Source: Sinorhizobium medicae | GTDB taxonomy: Bacteria; Pseudomonadota; Alphaproteobacteria; Rhizobiales; Rhizobiaceae | Reading direction: 5' to 3' | Length of the DNA stretch: 64,000 bases | Assembly (NCBI RefSeq): GCF_007827695.1 | Contig: NZ_VITA01000015.1 | Coordinates: forward strand, 62,001-126,000 | Shown: in pieces, positions 54,223 to 63,742 of the stretch | Numbering within the stretch: position 1 is the stretch's first letter | Layout of the letters: the number at the start of each line of letters is the position of its first letter | Program-made: the position numbers and the translations under genes | The notes under the pieces: model-generated | Databases searched by the model: none | What the model was told of the DNA's origin: nothing | What the model saw: the letters and a program-made list of their open reading frames with translations, nothing else

Positions 54223-54606
54223 TCAGCGAGCCGCCGGCTGAAACAGTTCCACGAAGTTGCCAGCAGGGTCTTTCAGCAATATCTGTGAGCCGCCGGGTCC
54301 GGTTACGACATCATTGCGGAAACCCACGCCGGCGGCACGCAGTCGCTCGACCTCGGCAGCCAGATCATTCACCACAAGGTGGATCCGGTTCCAGCCGCCC
54401 GGCGAAGGACGTTCGCCGTCCGGCATCGGCCGTCCCGCAGAGCTCAAGGGGCCGCTCAGCAGCAGCCGTAGCGCTCCCCGACGGACATCCGCGAAAGCGG
54501 GGGCGTGGTTGGAGAGAACCGAGAATCCGAGATGTTTCGTGTACCACGCTACGGCGGCCTGGACGTCGTCCACCATGTAACGCACGTTGACGGTTGTTTC
54601 CGGCAT
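54223..54606 (-). CDS. VOC-family protein (glyoxalase/bleomycin-resistance type)
   Basis: 127 residues with one pair of VOC repeats: VNVRYMVDDVQAAVAWYTKHLGF at the start and NRIHLVVNDLAAEVERLRAAGVGF in the middle, ending DPAGNFVELFQPA with a conserved metal-position Glu. ATG 54606 is preceded by GGGAGG. It is convergent with the second M81 gene (30 bp apart) and could be a dioxygenase, lyase or resistance protein; a specific role cannot be given. Confidence 0.85.
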   Translation of the reverse strand: MPETTVNVRYMVDDVQAAVAWYTKHLGFSVLSNHAPAFADVRRGALRLLLSGPLSSAGRPMPDGERPSPGGWNRIHLVVNDLAAEVERLRAAGVGFRNDVVTGPGGSQILLKDPAGNFVELFQPAAR

Positions 54607-54765
54607 TCCTGCCTCCCGCGCCGAGTGAACCAAAGCAGTCCGGTAAGCCACCGATTTTCGCGCGATTGTTCGAGACGTCAATGCCTTTCCGGACTGCTTT
54701 CCGCTACCCCCGCTTCTGCCGCAACATGCGGCGGCGGAGGGGTCGCCTGCAGGATGGGCCGGCGC

Positions 54766-55266
54766 TCAATCGGCAATGCGTCTCACCATTATGACGTCGT
54801 CGATTTCCCGGCCCTCGTGAAGCAATCCGCCCGGAATGCGTCCAACTTCGGCGAAACCCTCGCGATTGTAAAACCGGATCGCCGCCGGATTGTCGGCGCT
54901 GACGGCAAGCTCCATCTGCCTGATCCCAATTTCCCGCGCGTGATCCGCAACTGTATTCAGCAGCCGTTTCGCGACGCCCGTGCCTCGTAGTTCCCGCCGA
55001 ACATAGACCATGACCAGCGTTGCGCGGTGCGCCATCTTGCTGGCGCTCTGACGTATGAGGCCGGCGATCCCGACGGGAACGTCATCCTGGAAAGCGACGA
55101 AGACGGGGTTGTCGACGGTTCAGCGCCGCCATTCGTCGCCTGAGAGTCTCTCCCAGTCTTCAGCGCTGCTGGCAAAAGATGCGGGCTCCGCCTGCAGCGC
55201 CTCGATCCGAATGCTGCGGAAGGTTTCGACATCATCGCTGTTGAGCAGCCTGATCGTCACGCCCAT
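54766..55266 (-). pseudogene. GNAT acetyltransferase interrupted by an in-frame TGA at codon 49
   Basis: Reading from ATG 55266 gives MGVTIRLLNSDDVETFRSIR and then, at 55122-55120, TGA after GDEWRR; the same frame continues without a frameshift through VDNPVFVAFQDDVPVGIAGL to the acetyl-CoA loop RRELRGTGVAKRLL and SADNPAAIRFYNREGF. The whole frame is 167 codons, normal for a GNAT enzyme, and only one codon breaks it. A nonsense mutation, a sequencing error or read-through are the options. It begins 2 bp after the sugar-transporter ATPase stop and would be the last gene of that operon. A GC-rich hairpin near 54707-54742 follows. Confidence 0.8.
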
Positions 55267-55268
55267 GA

Positions 55269-56402
<1,134 letters not shown>

Positions 56403-56487
56403 TATCTGTCTCCGGCCACCGGCGCAGCGGCATTCCGCCAACATGAAGGAGGACCGCCGAGCCGAGGCCCAGCGGTCCCGGTGGGAT

Positions 56488-57717
56488 TTACTTATACTGT
56501 TCGATGTCAGCTGCCGCCTTCTTCAAAGCGTCCACCGGCTCGGCCTTGCCGGTCACGACCGACTGGACCATGTCGATGATAGCGTTCTGGAAGCCCTTGT
56601 AGTCCTTGAAGAGCGGCTCCGGACCTCCATAGGCGATCCCGTCGATGAATGGCTTCCACGACGGGTCGGCCTTTACGAACTCATCGACCATCGGCGACGG
56701 GCGCAGCGGTGTCAGCCCTGCGCCTCCCTGCAGTTCATACTCGCCCTGCGGACCGGGAGATGTGATGAACTTGGCAAACTCGATCGCCTTTTCCTCGACG
56801 CCCGTGCCCTGGAAGATCGCCAGGCTGTCGGTGATGAGGAGCGTGCCTTCGCCCTTGGCCGAAGGGCCGAGCGGCAGCGGCGCGATGCCCCAGTTGATCT
56901 TGGTATCCTTCAGCAATGCGGCGGCGCCTGAGCCGGACTGGATCATGCCCACCTTGCCGTCGAGGAAAATGGCGCGAATCTCGTTCTGCTCGTAGGCCGT
57001 CGCCCCTTCGACAGAATAGGGCACAAGGTCCTTGTAGGCCTGCAGCGCCGCGAGCACTTCCGGGCTGTCCATGACGATCTCGTCGCCATCGATAACCTTG
57101 CCGTTATTGGTGTAAACCCAATGCATGAATTGATGCATCGTGTTGTCGAATGTCTTGGCGGGAAGGCCGTAACCTGCAATTCCGGTCTTTTCCTTGATTT
57201 GCTTCGCAAAGGCGATCTCTTCGGCCCAGCTCTTCGGCGGCGTCTCCGGGTCGAGGCCCGCCTGCTTGAATAGGTCCTTGTTCCAGTAGAGCGCCTTGGT
57301 CGAAAAGGCGATCGGCACGCCCCACTGATTGTCGTTGAAGGTCACCGTCTCGACGATGTTCGGGTAATAGCTCTTTTTCTCTTCCTCGGTCATTGGAACC
57401 GGGATGATCAGCTCGTTCTCGGCGAATTCCTTGAGGGTGCGGGAACCCACATAGGCCATGCCGACCGGCGTGCCGGCCACGGCGAGCGTCGTCGCCTTGT
57501 CCTGGCACTGGGCCCAACCGACGACTTCAGGCGTGACCTTCCAACCGGGATTCTTGCCCTCCCATTCCTTGATGTATTTCTCGTGGATCGGATCAATCTT
57601 GTCGCCGCAATAGATCCAGCTGATCTCCTGATCAGCAGCCTGTGCGGCAAAGCTGCCGAGGGCGGTCGATCCGAGCAAGGCAAGCGTGAAACAGGTAGCT
57701 TTGTAAGCGATTGTCAC
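56488..57717 (-). CDS. Sugar ABC transporter substrate-binding protein (family 1)
   Basis: 409 residues with a signal peptide of about 27 residues ending FAAQA, then a family 1 solute-binding fold: KYIKEWEGKNPGWKVTPEVV, WGVPIAFSTKALYWNKDLFKQAGLD, and AYEQNEIRAIFLDGKVGMIQSGSG. It would capture a mono- or oligosaccharide in the periplasm. GTG start at 57717 with AGGGGAG upstream. The 85 bp to the ATPase gene contain a GGACCGC/GCGGTCC hairpin at 56451-56478. Confidence 0.92.
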   Translation of the reverse strand: MTIAYKATCFTLALLGSTALGSFAAQAADQEISWIYCGDKIDPIHEKYIKEWEGKNPGWKVTPEVVGWAQCQDKATTLAVAGTPVGMAYVGSRTLKEFAENELIIPVPMTEEEKKSYYPNIVETVTFNDNQWGVPIAFSTKALYWNKDLFKQAGLDPETPPKSWAEEIAFAKQIKEKTGIAGYGLPAKTFDNTMHQFMHWVYTNNGKVIDGDEIVMDSPEVLAALQAYKDLVPYSVEGATAYEQNEIRAIFLDGKVGMIQSGSGAAALLKDTKINWGIAPLPLGPSAKGEGTLLITDSLAIFQGTGVEEKAIEFAKFITSPGPQGEYELQGGAGLTPLRPSPMVDEFVKADPSWKPFIDGIAYGGPEPLFKDYKGFQNAIIDMVQSVVTGKAEPVDALKKAAADIEQYK

Positions 57718-57746
57718 TGATTAGACTCCCCTATTTTGGTGGTTGC

Positions 57747-58604
57747 TTATTGTTTCACCGCGCCGGCGGTCAGCCCGCTGACGAGATAGCGCTGCAGGAA
57801 GAAGATCACGATCACGGCGGGTGCGATGCCGACGAAACTGGCTGCCATCAGCTCGTTCCAGACCACTTCCTGGCGGCCGAAATAGGCGAAAAGGCCCACG
57901 GGCAACGGCATGTACTCGGTCTTGGAGTTGAAGGTCAGCGCGAAGATGAACTGCTGGGCATAGGAGCCGATGAAGGTGGTAATCGCCACGACTGTGATGC
58001 CCGGCATGGCGATGGGCAGGATCACGCGGCGCAGCGTGTAGAAGCGGCTTGCACCATCGACGAAGGCTGCTTCGTCCAACTCGCGCGGTATGCGCATCAT
58101 GTAGGTGCGCAGAAGCCAGATGGCCGAGGGTATCAGGAAGGCGACACCAGGCACGATCATGGCGAAGTAGGTGTTCAGCACGCCGAAGCTGCGCATCAAC
58201 CGGAAGAGCGGGATGAGCAGCACGGCGCCCGAGAACATGTTGACCGCGAGGAACGCGGCAAGCAACGCCCCGCTGCCACGGAATTTGAAGCGCGCAAAAG
58301 CGTAGGCGGCCGGCACCACCAGCGCCAGCACGACGGCTGTTACGATGATGGAAATAAAGAAGGAGTTGAAGATATAGCGGGCGAAGCCCGGAACGCTCAC
58401 CCACATCGTGCGATAGGCCTCGAAGGAACCATTTTCCGGCCAGAAGCGATAGGGAGAGGAAAAAAGGCGCCCAAGCGGCTTCAGCGAAACAAGAAAGCCT
58501 TCGACGAAGGGTGCGAGGATGAAGCTTAAGAAGACGAAGATACCCGCGTAGATGGCAAGGAGTTCGTACCAGCGATAGCGGTTGATCATAGAGGGCTGGC
58601 TCAT
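57747..58604 (-). CDS. Sugar ABC transporter permease (MalG type)
   Basis: 285 residues, six helices, beginning RYRWYELLAIYAGIFVFLSFILAPF (written as RYRWYELLAIYAGIFVF, LSFILAPF) with the MalG-type EAA loop MRIPRELDEAAFVDGASRFYTLRRVILPIA, seen as IPRELDEAAFVDGAS and RVILPIAMPGI. It overlaps the first permease by 4 bp and precedes the binding-protein gene by 29 bp. Confidence 0.92.
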   Translation of the reverse strand: MSQPSMINRYRWYELLAIYAGIFVFLSFILAPFVEGFLVSLKPLGRLFSSPYRFWPENGSFEAYRTMWVSVPGFARYIFNSFFISIIVTAVVLALVVPAAYAFARFKFRGSGALLAAFLAVNMFSGAVLLIPLFRLMRSFGVLNTYFAMIVPGVAFLIPSAIWLLRTYMMRIPRELDEAAFVDGASRFYTLRRVILPIAMPGITVVAITTFIGSYAQQFIFALTFNSKTEYMPLPVGLFAYFGRQEVVWNELMAASFVGIAPAVIVIFFLQRYLVSGLTAGAVKQ

Positions 58605-59485
58605 CGGCTTTCTCCCGAGGCAAGGCGATGCGTGACGCGGAAATAGGCGACACAGAAAATCGACAGAAAGATGCAGATCAGCACGGCGCGCGCCGCCCCT
58701 TCCCCATACTTCTTTGAGCCGATCGCGGTGCGGTAGGTATCGATGATCATCGTCGTCGTGTCGCCGTTCGGTCCGCCCTGGGTCAGGATCCAGATGATGT
58801 CGAACGAGTTGAAAGTGGCGATCAGCGACAGCATCGACATGGTTATCATCGACGGCACCAGGAGCGGCAGGGTGATGCGGCGGAAGCGGTAAAAGCGCCC
58901 TGCTCCGTCGGTCCAGGCAGCCTCGTAGAGATCCTGCGGAATGGCCTGCATGGAGGCGAGCAGGTAGAGCGTCACCAGCGGCACGCCGATCCAGACATCA
59001 GTGATAATGGTTGCCCAGAAAGCGGTGGAACCATGCGCCAGAAAAGCGACCGGGCCGTCCACCAGCCCCCAATTCTGGAGCAGCCCGGAAATCATCCCGA
59101 ACTGGCCGTTATACATCCAGCCCCACATGAAGATGCCGATCGCCATCGGCACGATCCAAGGAGGCATGGTGAGCACGCGGAACAGGGCCCGCCCCGGCAC
59201 TGCGGCGTTCAGCATCACCGCGCCGAACGTGCCTATGAGCATCTTTATCGCCACTGAAAAGGCGGTCCAGACGAAGGTGCGAAGGATAACTTCCGCAAAA
59301 GTGCCGTTGAAAATCTTATTGTAATTGGCCGTGCCGACCCAATTTGTCGTCTTCTTCAGCGAGGCGTCCGTGAAAGACAGGATGAAGGTGTCGACCAATG
59401 GATAGGCGACGATCACCGTCACGTAGAGAGCGGCAGGAAGAAGCAGGATCCAGGCGAAAATGATCGTGCTGCGCCGAACGCTCAT
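58601..59485 (-). CDS. Sugar ABC transporter permease (MalF type)
   Basis: 294 residues with six helices: AWILLLPAALYVTVIVAYPLVDTF is TM1 (in parts AWILLLPAALY, VTVIVAYPLVDTF), then PPWIVPMAIGIFMWGWMYNGQFG and the EAA loop QAIPQDLYEAAWTDGAGRFY. Together with the MalG-type partner it forms the sugar channel. It starts 12 bp after the dehydrogenase gene. Confidence 0.92.
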   Translation of the reverse strand: MSVRRSTIIFAWILLLPAALYVTVIVAYPLVDTFILSFTDASLKKTTNWVGTANYNKIFNGTFAEVILRTFVWTAFSVAIKMLIGTFGAVMLNAAVPGRALFRVLTMPPWIVPMAIGIFMWGWMYNGQFGMISGLLQNWGLVDGPVAFLAHGSTAFWATIITDVWIGVPLVTLYLLASMQAIPQDLYEAAWTDGAGRFYRFRRITLPLLVPSMITMSMLSLIATFNSFDIIWILTQGGPNGDTTTMIIDTYRTAIGSKKYGEGAARAVLICIFLSIFCVAYFRVTHRLASGESR

Positions 59486-59497
59486 ACCCTCGCCCTC

Positions 59498-60664
59498 TCA
59501 GGCTGCACGGTCGTGCAGGGCTCCGTCGAAGCGGTCCCAAAGGGGTCGGAGATCGACCACGGTCCTCTTCATCCGCGCCTCGTCCATGGAGAGTGCCAGA
59601 ATGCCTGCTTCCAGCGCATCGAGCGGCGAGACCGGCAGCGGCCCGCCGTCCCTGACATGCGCTATGATCTCGGCCGCCATCTGTTCGTCGGCGCCGTAGT
59701 GTTGCGAAAGCGCCGTTTCCTTGGCGTATTGCTTCTCCACGACCTTCTTGCCCGAGAGCACCTCGTGCACGTCGAGATAACCCCTGATGAAATCGCCCTC
59801 CGCCATACCGCGCGATCCCATGACGCAAAAGCGACGGAACTGGTCCGGCACGTTGAGGTTGGTGTGGAAATTCATTGCGACGCCATTGGCATACTCAATA
59901 ATGGCGACCTGGTAGTCGATGATATCGCCGTCGCTGTCGAAGACCCTGTCGGAACCGCGCCAGCCACTCGGCTTGCGGTGGAAAAGCTGGAGGTCGTTTA
60001 TGCCGTCGCGGGTCGGGTCATTGGCGGGAATGAAACTCTTGCGGCCACCAAAACTGGCGACACGTTCGGGGCGCGCTCCGACCACGCCATTGTAGAGATC
60101 GAGGTCGTGGCAGCATTTCTCGAGCATGAAGCTGCCGGCATAGCGTCCGTATCGGCGCCAGTCGCGCATGAAGAAGGCGCCGTGATAGGGTTCGATGTGC
60201 TCGGCGGCTTCGATCGAAACCACGTGTCCGAGCGTTCCCGCGGCTTGCGCGGCGCGCAGGTCGCGATAGAGCGGCGCATAGCGCAGCACGAGGCCGACCA
60301 TCAGCCGGTCAGGTCCGTGTTTCGAAAGCAGGGCCGCAAGTTCCAGGCTTTGCTCGATGGTGCTGACAAGAGGCTTTTCACAGAAAACCTTGAGGCCCGC
60401 TTCGAGGCCAATGCGGATATGGTCGAGATGCAGATGGTTCGGCGAGCCGATCATGAGGAGGTCGAGCGTCTCTCCGGCGATCAGCTCTTCGGGCGTGGCG
60501 TACGCCTTGCCCGCGGAAATGCCCTTCTCGGTCAGCGTGGCCAGACCGGCCGGCTCCGGATCGACATATCCCGCGATCTCGAAGGCTTCATCGATCGCCT
60601 TGAAGACGTAGCCCAGGTACCCCAGACGGAATCCGAGTCCGATTATCCCGACTTTCATGCTCAC
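59498..60664 (-). CDS. Gfo/Idh/MocA family oxidoreductase
   Basis: 388 residues: N-terminal Rossmann fold (VGIIGLGFRLGYLGYVFKA), MIGSPNHLHLDHIRIGLEAG, the family Lys in VFCEKPLVST and the likely catalytic His in EKCCHDLDLYNG. Such enzymes oxidise sugars, inositols or amino sugars with NAD(P). GAGGGA lies 5 bases before the GTG at 60664; ATG 60658 is an alternative start. First gene of the transporter operon, so it probably acts on the imported sugar. Confidence 0.9.
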   Translation of the reverse strand: MSMKVGIIGLGFRLGYLGYVFKAIDEAFEIAGYVDPEPAGLATLTEKGISAGKAYATPEELIAGETLDLLMIGSPNHLHLDHIRIGLEAGLKVFCEKPLVSTIEQSLELAALLSKHGPDRLMVGLVLRYAPLYRDLRAAQAAGTLGHVVSIEAAEHIEPYHGAFFMRDWRRYGRYAGSFMLEKCCHDLDLYNGVVGARPERVASFGGRKSFIPANDPTRDGINDLQLFHRKPSGWRGSDRVFDSDGDIIDYQVAIIEYANGVAMNFHTNLNVPDQFRRFCVMGSRGMAEGDFIRGYLDVHEVLSGKKVVEKQYAKETALSQHYGADEQMAAEIIAHVRDGGPLPVSPLDALEAGILALSMDEARMKRTVVDLRPLWDRFDGALHDRAA

Positions 60665-60705
60665 GCTGTTCCCTCGGTCGACGTAATTATTTTTCGTAGA
60701 CTGAG

Positions 60706-60719
60706 ATAGAAATTTCTAT
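60706..60719. promoter_or_regulatory. Perfect palindrome ATAGAAATTTCTAT upstream of the sugar operon
   Basis: A 14-bp perfect palindrome 42 bases before the dehydrogenase start, in an AT-rich 129-bp gap. Its position suggests an operator near the promoter. No regulator gene adjoins this operon. Confidence 0.5.
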
Positions 60720-60753
60720 GCGTCAACAAAAAAGGCGGGAAATACATATTCGT

Positions 60754-60768
60754 TGAAATTCATTTTCA
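60754..60768. promoter_or_regulatory. Inverted repeat TGAAA-N5-TTTCA upstream of the sugar operon
   Basis: A 5-bp inverted repeat about 90 bases before the dehydrogenase start and 35 bases upstream of the 14-bp palindrome. It resembles the repeat at 52177-52190 in front of the RidA-RpiR operon, hinting at a shared regulator. Confidence 0.35.
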
Positions 60769-60793
60769 TAGGTGCAAGTGTGTCGCCCGCAAT

Positions 60794-61534
60794 TTAGACG
60801 TGAACCCTCCCGGCAAGTGTCCGCTCCAGACCTTGTAATGCGTCGTGAATGAGGACAGCCAGCGCGGCGACGATGAGGCCGCCCTGGAGGACAAAGGCGA
60901 GATTATTCGACTGAAGTCCGGCGATGATGACTTCGCCAAGCGTCTTTGCTGCAACAGTCGACCCGATGGTTGCCGTCGCAAGACTGATCACGACGGAAAG
61001 GCGGACACCCGTCAGGATCACCGGCAGAGCCAGGGGAAGCTCGATCCTGATAAGCCGCTGGCTTCCGGTCATTCCCGCGCCGCGTGCAGCTTCCACTACG
61101 GTCGGCGGCAACGTCGTCAGGCCTGTCAGGGCGTTTTCGAAGATTGGCAGAAGCCCGTAGAGGAAAAGGGCGATGAGGGTCGGCTTTTCGCCGAACCCAT
61201 AGATTGGCACCGCAAGCGCAAGTACCGCCACCGGCGGGAAAGTCTGCCCGATATTCACAAGGCTGCGCGAGAGCGGCAGAAATTCGGCGCCCGCTTTCCG
61301 CGTAACGATGATCGCCAGAGAAACGGCGACGACGGTGGCGGCAAACGTCGCGATGAAGACCGTCCTCAAATGCAGAACCGTCAGCCAGAAAAGACTGCCC
61401 TGGTTGTAGATGGCCGGCGCGTTCTCCTGAACCAGGGGCGTCAACATCGCCTCGAACCATGCGGGTTGCAGGAGGAACGCCAGCAAGACAACAAGTACCG
61501 CCAACCGAAAGAGATTGGGTAAGGTGAACATCAT
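60794..61534 (-). CDS. Osmoprotectant ABC transporter permease (OpuCB/OsmW type)
   Basis: 246-residue permease with about six helices. FIATFAATVVAVSLAIIVTRK, LVNIGQTFPPVAVLALAVPIYGFGEKPTLIALFLYGLLPIFENA (in parts) and the EAA-like AARGAGMTGSQRLIRIELPLALPVILTGVR match glycine betaine/choline permeases. The start ATG at 61534 overlaps the ATPase stop; a second ATG follows at 61531. Last gene of the osmoprotectant operon. Confidence 0.9.
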   Translation of the reverse strand: MMFTLPNLFRLAVLVVLLAFLLQPAWFEAMLTPLVQENAPAIYNQGSLFWLTVLHLRTVFIATFAATVVAVSLAIIVTRKAGAEFLPLSRSLVNIGQTFPPVAVLALAVPIYGFGEKPTLIALFLYGLLPIFENALTGLTTLPPTVVEAARGAGMTGSQRLIRIELPLALPVILTGVRLSVVISLATATIGSTVAAKTLGEVIIAGLQSNNLAFVLQGGLIVAALAVLIHDALQGLERTLAGRVHV

Positions 61535-62469
61535 CGCGGCCTCGCCGCACGCTTCACGATGGCTTGGAGAGTAACCCTGCCGAGAATCTCGCCGTTCGCC
61601 GCCGCGACCGGCAGCGCCGAGCGGCCCGACCACAGAAGTTCCGACAGCGCATCGCGCTGGCTGAGGACCTCCGGAACGGGCCGGCCCTCCGCCGAACCGG
61701 GCTCGACCGCCTCGCCGACCGTTTCGATGCCGAGCAGCCGAAACGGACGCTCGCTGGCGCCAACCAGGGTCTCGACGAAGGGCGTGGCGGGCTTGACAAG
61801 CATTTCGGCGGGGGTCGCATATTGCACCACCTCGCCCTTGTCCATCACCGCGATCTTGTCGGCGAGATGGAAAGCCTCTTCCATGTCATGCGTAACGAGG
61901 ATGATCGTGGTTCCGAAGTGCTTCTGAATGGCGGTCAGGTCTTCCTGCGCCTTGGAGCGGATGATCGGATCAAGCGCACCGAAGGGTTCGTCCATCAGAA
62001 GCACGTTTGGCTCCGCCGCAAGCGCTCTCGCAACGCCCACCCGCTGCTGCTGTCCGCCGGAAAGCTCGTGAGGGTAGCGCGGCCCGAAGTCCGCCGGATC
62101 GAGCTGGAAGAGCTTCAGCAATTCTTCGACCTTGGCTTCGGTCCTGTCCTTCTCCCAGCCGAGCAATGTCGGCACGGTCGCGATGTTCTGAGCGACCGTG
62201 CGATGCGGGAAAAGACCGTGGCCCTGAATGGCGTAGCCGATGCGCCGCCGCAATTCGTAACCCGGGATCGACCGATTGTCCTCGCCGTCGATCTTGACGA
62301 TCCCCGCCGTCGGTTCGACGAGGCGGTTGATCATTCTGAGGAGCGTCGTCTTGCCTGAGCCGGAGGTGCCGACGATAACGGTGACCGTATGCGGTGCGAC
62401 CGTCAGCGTGACACCGTTCACGACCGTCGTATCGCCATAGCGCTTGGTAACTTCTTCTATTTGGATCAT
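61531..62469 (-). CDS. Osmoprotectant ABC transporter ATP-binding protein (OpuCA type)
   Basis: 312 residues: Walker [19 protein letters not shown], the OpuCA-type Q-loop GYAIQGHGLFPHRTVAQNIATVP (split YAIQGHGLFPHRT), signature [16 protein letters not shown], Walker B VLLMDEPFGALDPI, and a C-terminal region ending in one CBS-like segment (LSELLWSGRSALPVAA). Osmotic gating through the C-terminus is known for OpuA-type relatives. Overlaps both permease genes by 4 bp. Confidence 0.92.
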   Translation of the reverse strand: MIQIEEVTKRYGDTTVVNGVTLTVAPHTVTVIVGTSGSGKTTLLRMINRLVEPTAGIVKIDGEDNRSIPGYELRRRIGYAIQGHGLFPHRTVAQNIATVPTLLGWEKDRTEAKVEELLKLFQLDPADFGPRYPHELSGGQQQRVGVARALAAEPNVLLMDEPFGALDPIIRSKAQEDLTAIQKHFGTTIILVTHDMEEAFHLADKIAVMDKGEVVQYATPAEMLVKPATPFVETLVGASERPFRLLGIETVGEAVEPGSAEGRPVPEVLSQRDALSELLWSGRSALPVAAANGEILGRVTLQAIVKRAARPR

Positions 62470-63665
62470 GCGGCATTGCCCTGACTGCTATTTGGCACGG
62501 TCATTTCGATCAATGCGTCCAGTACGATCGCCGCGGTGAAGGCCAGCACGACCGTCGGGATGGCGCCCAGCAGCACCAGATCCATCGCCGTCTGACCGAC
62601 CCCTTGGAAGACGAAGACGCCGAAGCCGCCTCCGCCGATAAGAGCGGCGATCGTGGCGAGCCCGATATTCTGCACGAGCACGATACGAATGCCGGTCAGG
62701 ATGACCGGAAAGGCCAACGGGAACTCGATCGTAACAAGGCGCTGCCGATCCGTCATGCCGATACCTCGGGCCGCGTCGTTGGCTGCGCGCGGCACACCCG
62801 CGAGCCCCACCACTGTGTTGGCAACGACCGGAAGCAGAGAATAGAGGAAAAGTGCGACGAAGGCGGGGGCCGCACCGATGCCGCGAATGCCGACCGCCGA
62901 AGCGCCGGGAATATTTGCGGCGATCCAGCCGAGCGGCGCGATCAAAATACCAAAAAGCGCAATGGATGGGATCGTCTGGATGGCGTTCAGGACGTTGAGC
63001 ACGCCCGCCCGCAGCCGTTCGACCCGGTGGCACAGAATGCCTAGAGGCAAACCGACGACGGTGGCGGCGGCCAGCGAGCCGAGCGCCAGCGTCACGTGGC
63101 GGCCAGCCTCGGCCCAGAACAAATCGGCCCGATTGGCATATTCCTTCATGATCGAAAGCCCGTCCCAGCGGCCGGCGACGAGCATTGACCCTGCAAGAAC
63201 GAGAACGCCCGCCAATACGAGAAGGCGCAGACCGGGTCCTGGATGAAGGCGAGTCAGGGCATCGGTGAGCAGCAGCGAGAATGCGAAAACCAGAACCCAG
63301 AAGCCGGATGCGGGGGACACCCGTGCATAGCTATTCTCCGGCGGCGTCAGATGATCTGCCGCAATTCCGATCAGACCGGCGAGAGCCGCCAGTGCAGCGA
63401 GCGCCATGGCCATCCGGAAAAGGGCCGGCGTCCTCAGAAGCGCGACTGCAGCGCCGGCGACCACGAGGAAGAGGAGCCCGTAGCCGAGGTGTGGAGGAAG
63501 AGCTTCCATTATACCCCGCGCTTCGCCCTGAATGATTCTGTTTGCGCGATATGTCGCGAAAGGGGCAAGGAGCGCGCCATAAAGGGCGAGTATCGAGATG
63601 ATGACCCCGAGTTTGTCGAAACGGAATGCCAAGCGTTCTTTTTCCTGGATTATACCAATCGCCAT
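62466..63665 (-). CDS. Osmoprotectant ABC transporter permease, long form (OsmY/YehY type)
   Basis: 399 residues, longer than OpuCD-type permeases because of about four extra N-terminal helices (VIISILALYGALLAPFATY, GYGLLFLVVAGAAVALL, MALAALAALAGLIGIAA, LLVLAGVLVLAGSMLVAG). The C-terminal half is a standard permease domain: NVLNAIQTIPSIALFGILIAP, FLYSLLPVVANTVVGL, DAARGIGMTDRQRLVTIEFPLA. This matches the E. coli YehY/OsmY architecture. ATG 63665 is preceded by GGACGG; an in-frame start lies 21 bases further out. Confidence 0.9.
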   Translation of the reverse strand: MAIGIIQEKERLAFRFDKLGVIISILALYGALLAPFATYRANRIIQGEARGIMEALPPHLGYGLLFLVVAGAAVALLRTPALFRMAMALAALAALAGLIGIAADHLTPPENSYARVSPASGFWVLVFAFSLLLTDALTRLHPGPGLRLLVLAGVLVLAGSMLVAGRWDGLSIMKEYANRADLFWAEAGRHVTLALGSLAAATVVGLPLGILCHRVERLRAGVLNVLNAIQTIPSIALFGILIAPLGWIAANIPGASAVGIRGIGAAPAFVALFLYSLLPVVANTVVGLAGVPRAANDAARGIGMTDRQRLVTIEFPLAFPVILTGIRIVLVQNIGLATIAALIGGGGFGVFVFQGVGQTAMDLVLLGAIPTVVLAFTAAIVLDALIEMTVPNSSQGNAA

Positions 63666-63690
63666 TCGGCCGTCCGTTCGACGCAAGATG

Positions 63691-63725
63691 AAAAAAGCGC
63701 GGTCGGAGCCTTATCCGACCAGCGC
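63691..63725 (-). terminator. Rho-independent terminator/attenuator after the osmoprotectant binding-protein gene
   Basis: On the minus strand GCGC-TGGTCGGA and TCCGACC-GCGC form a stem of about 11 bp (one bulge) around TAAGGC, followed by TTTTTT. It is the clearest intrinsic terminator in the window, placed between the binding-protein stop and the permease start, so it should allow only partial read-through. Confidence 0.85.
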
Positions 63726-63742
63726 CCTTCCCTCACGTCAAG

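Noticed and set aside
54704-54742. GC-rich hairpin after the GNAT remnant as a terminator
   Set aside because: The stem is interrupted by loops and lacks a T-run; noted with the pseudogene but not listed as a separate feature.
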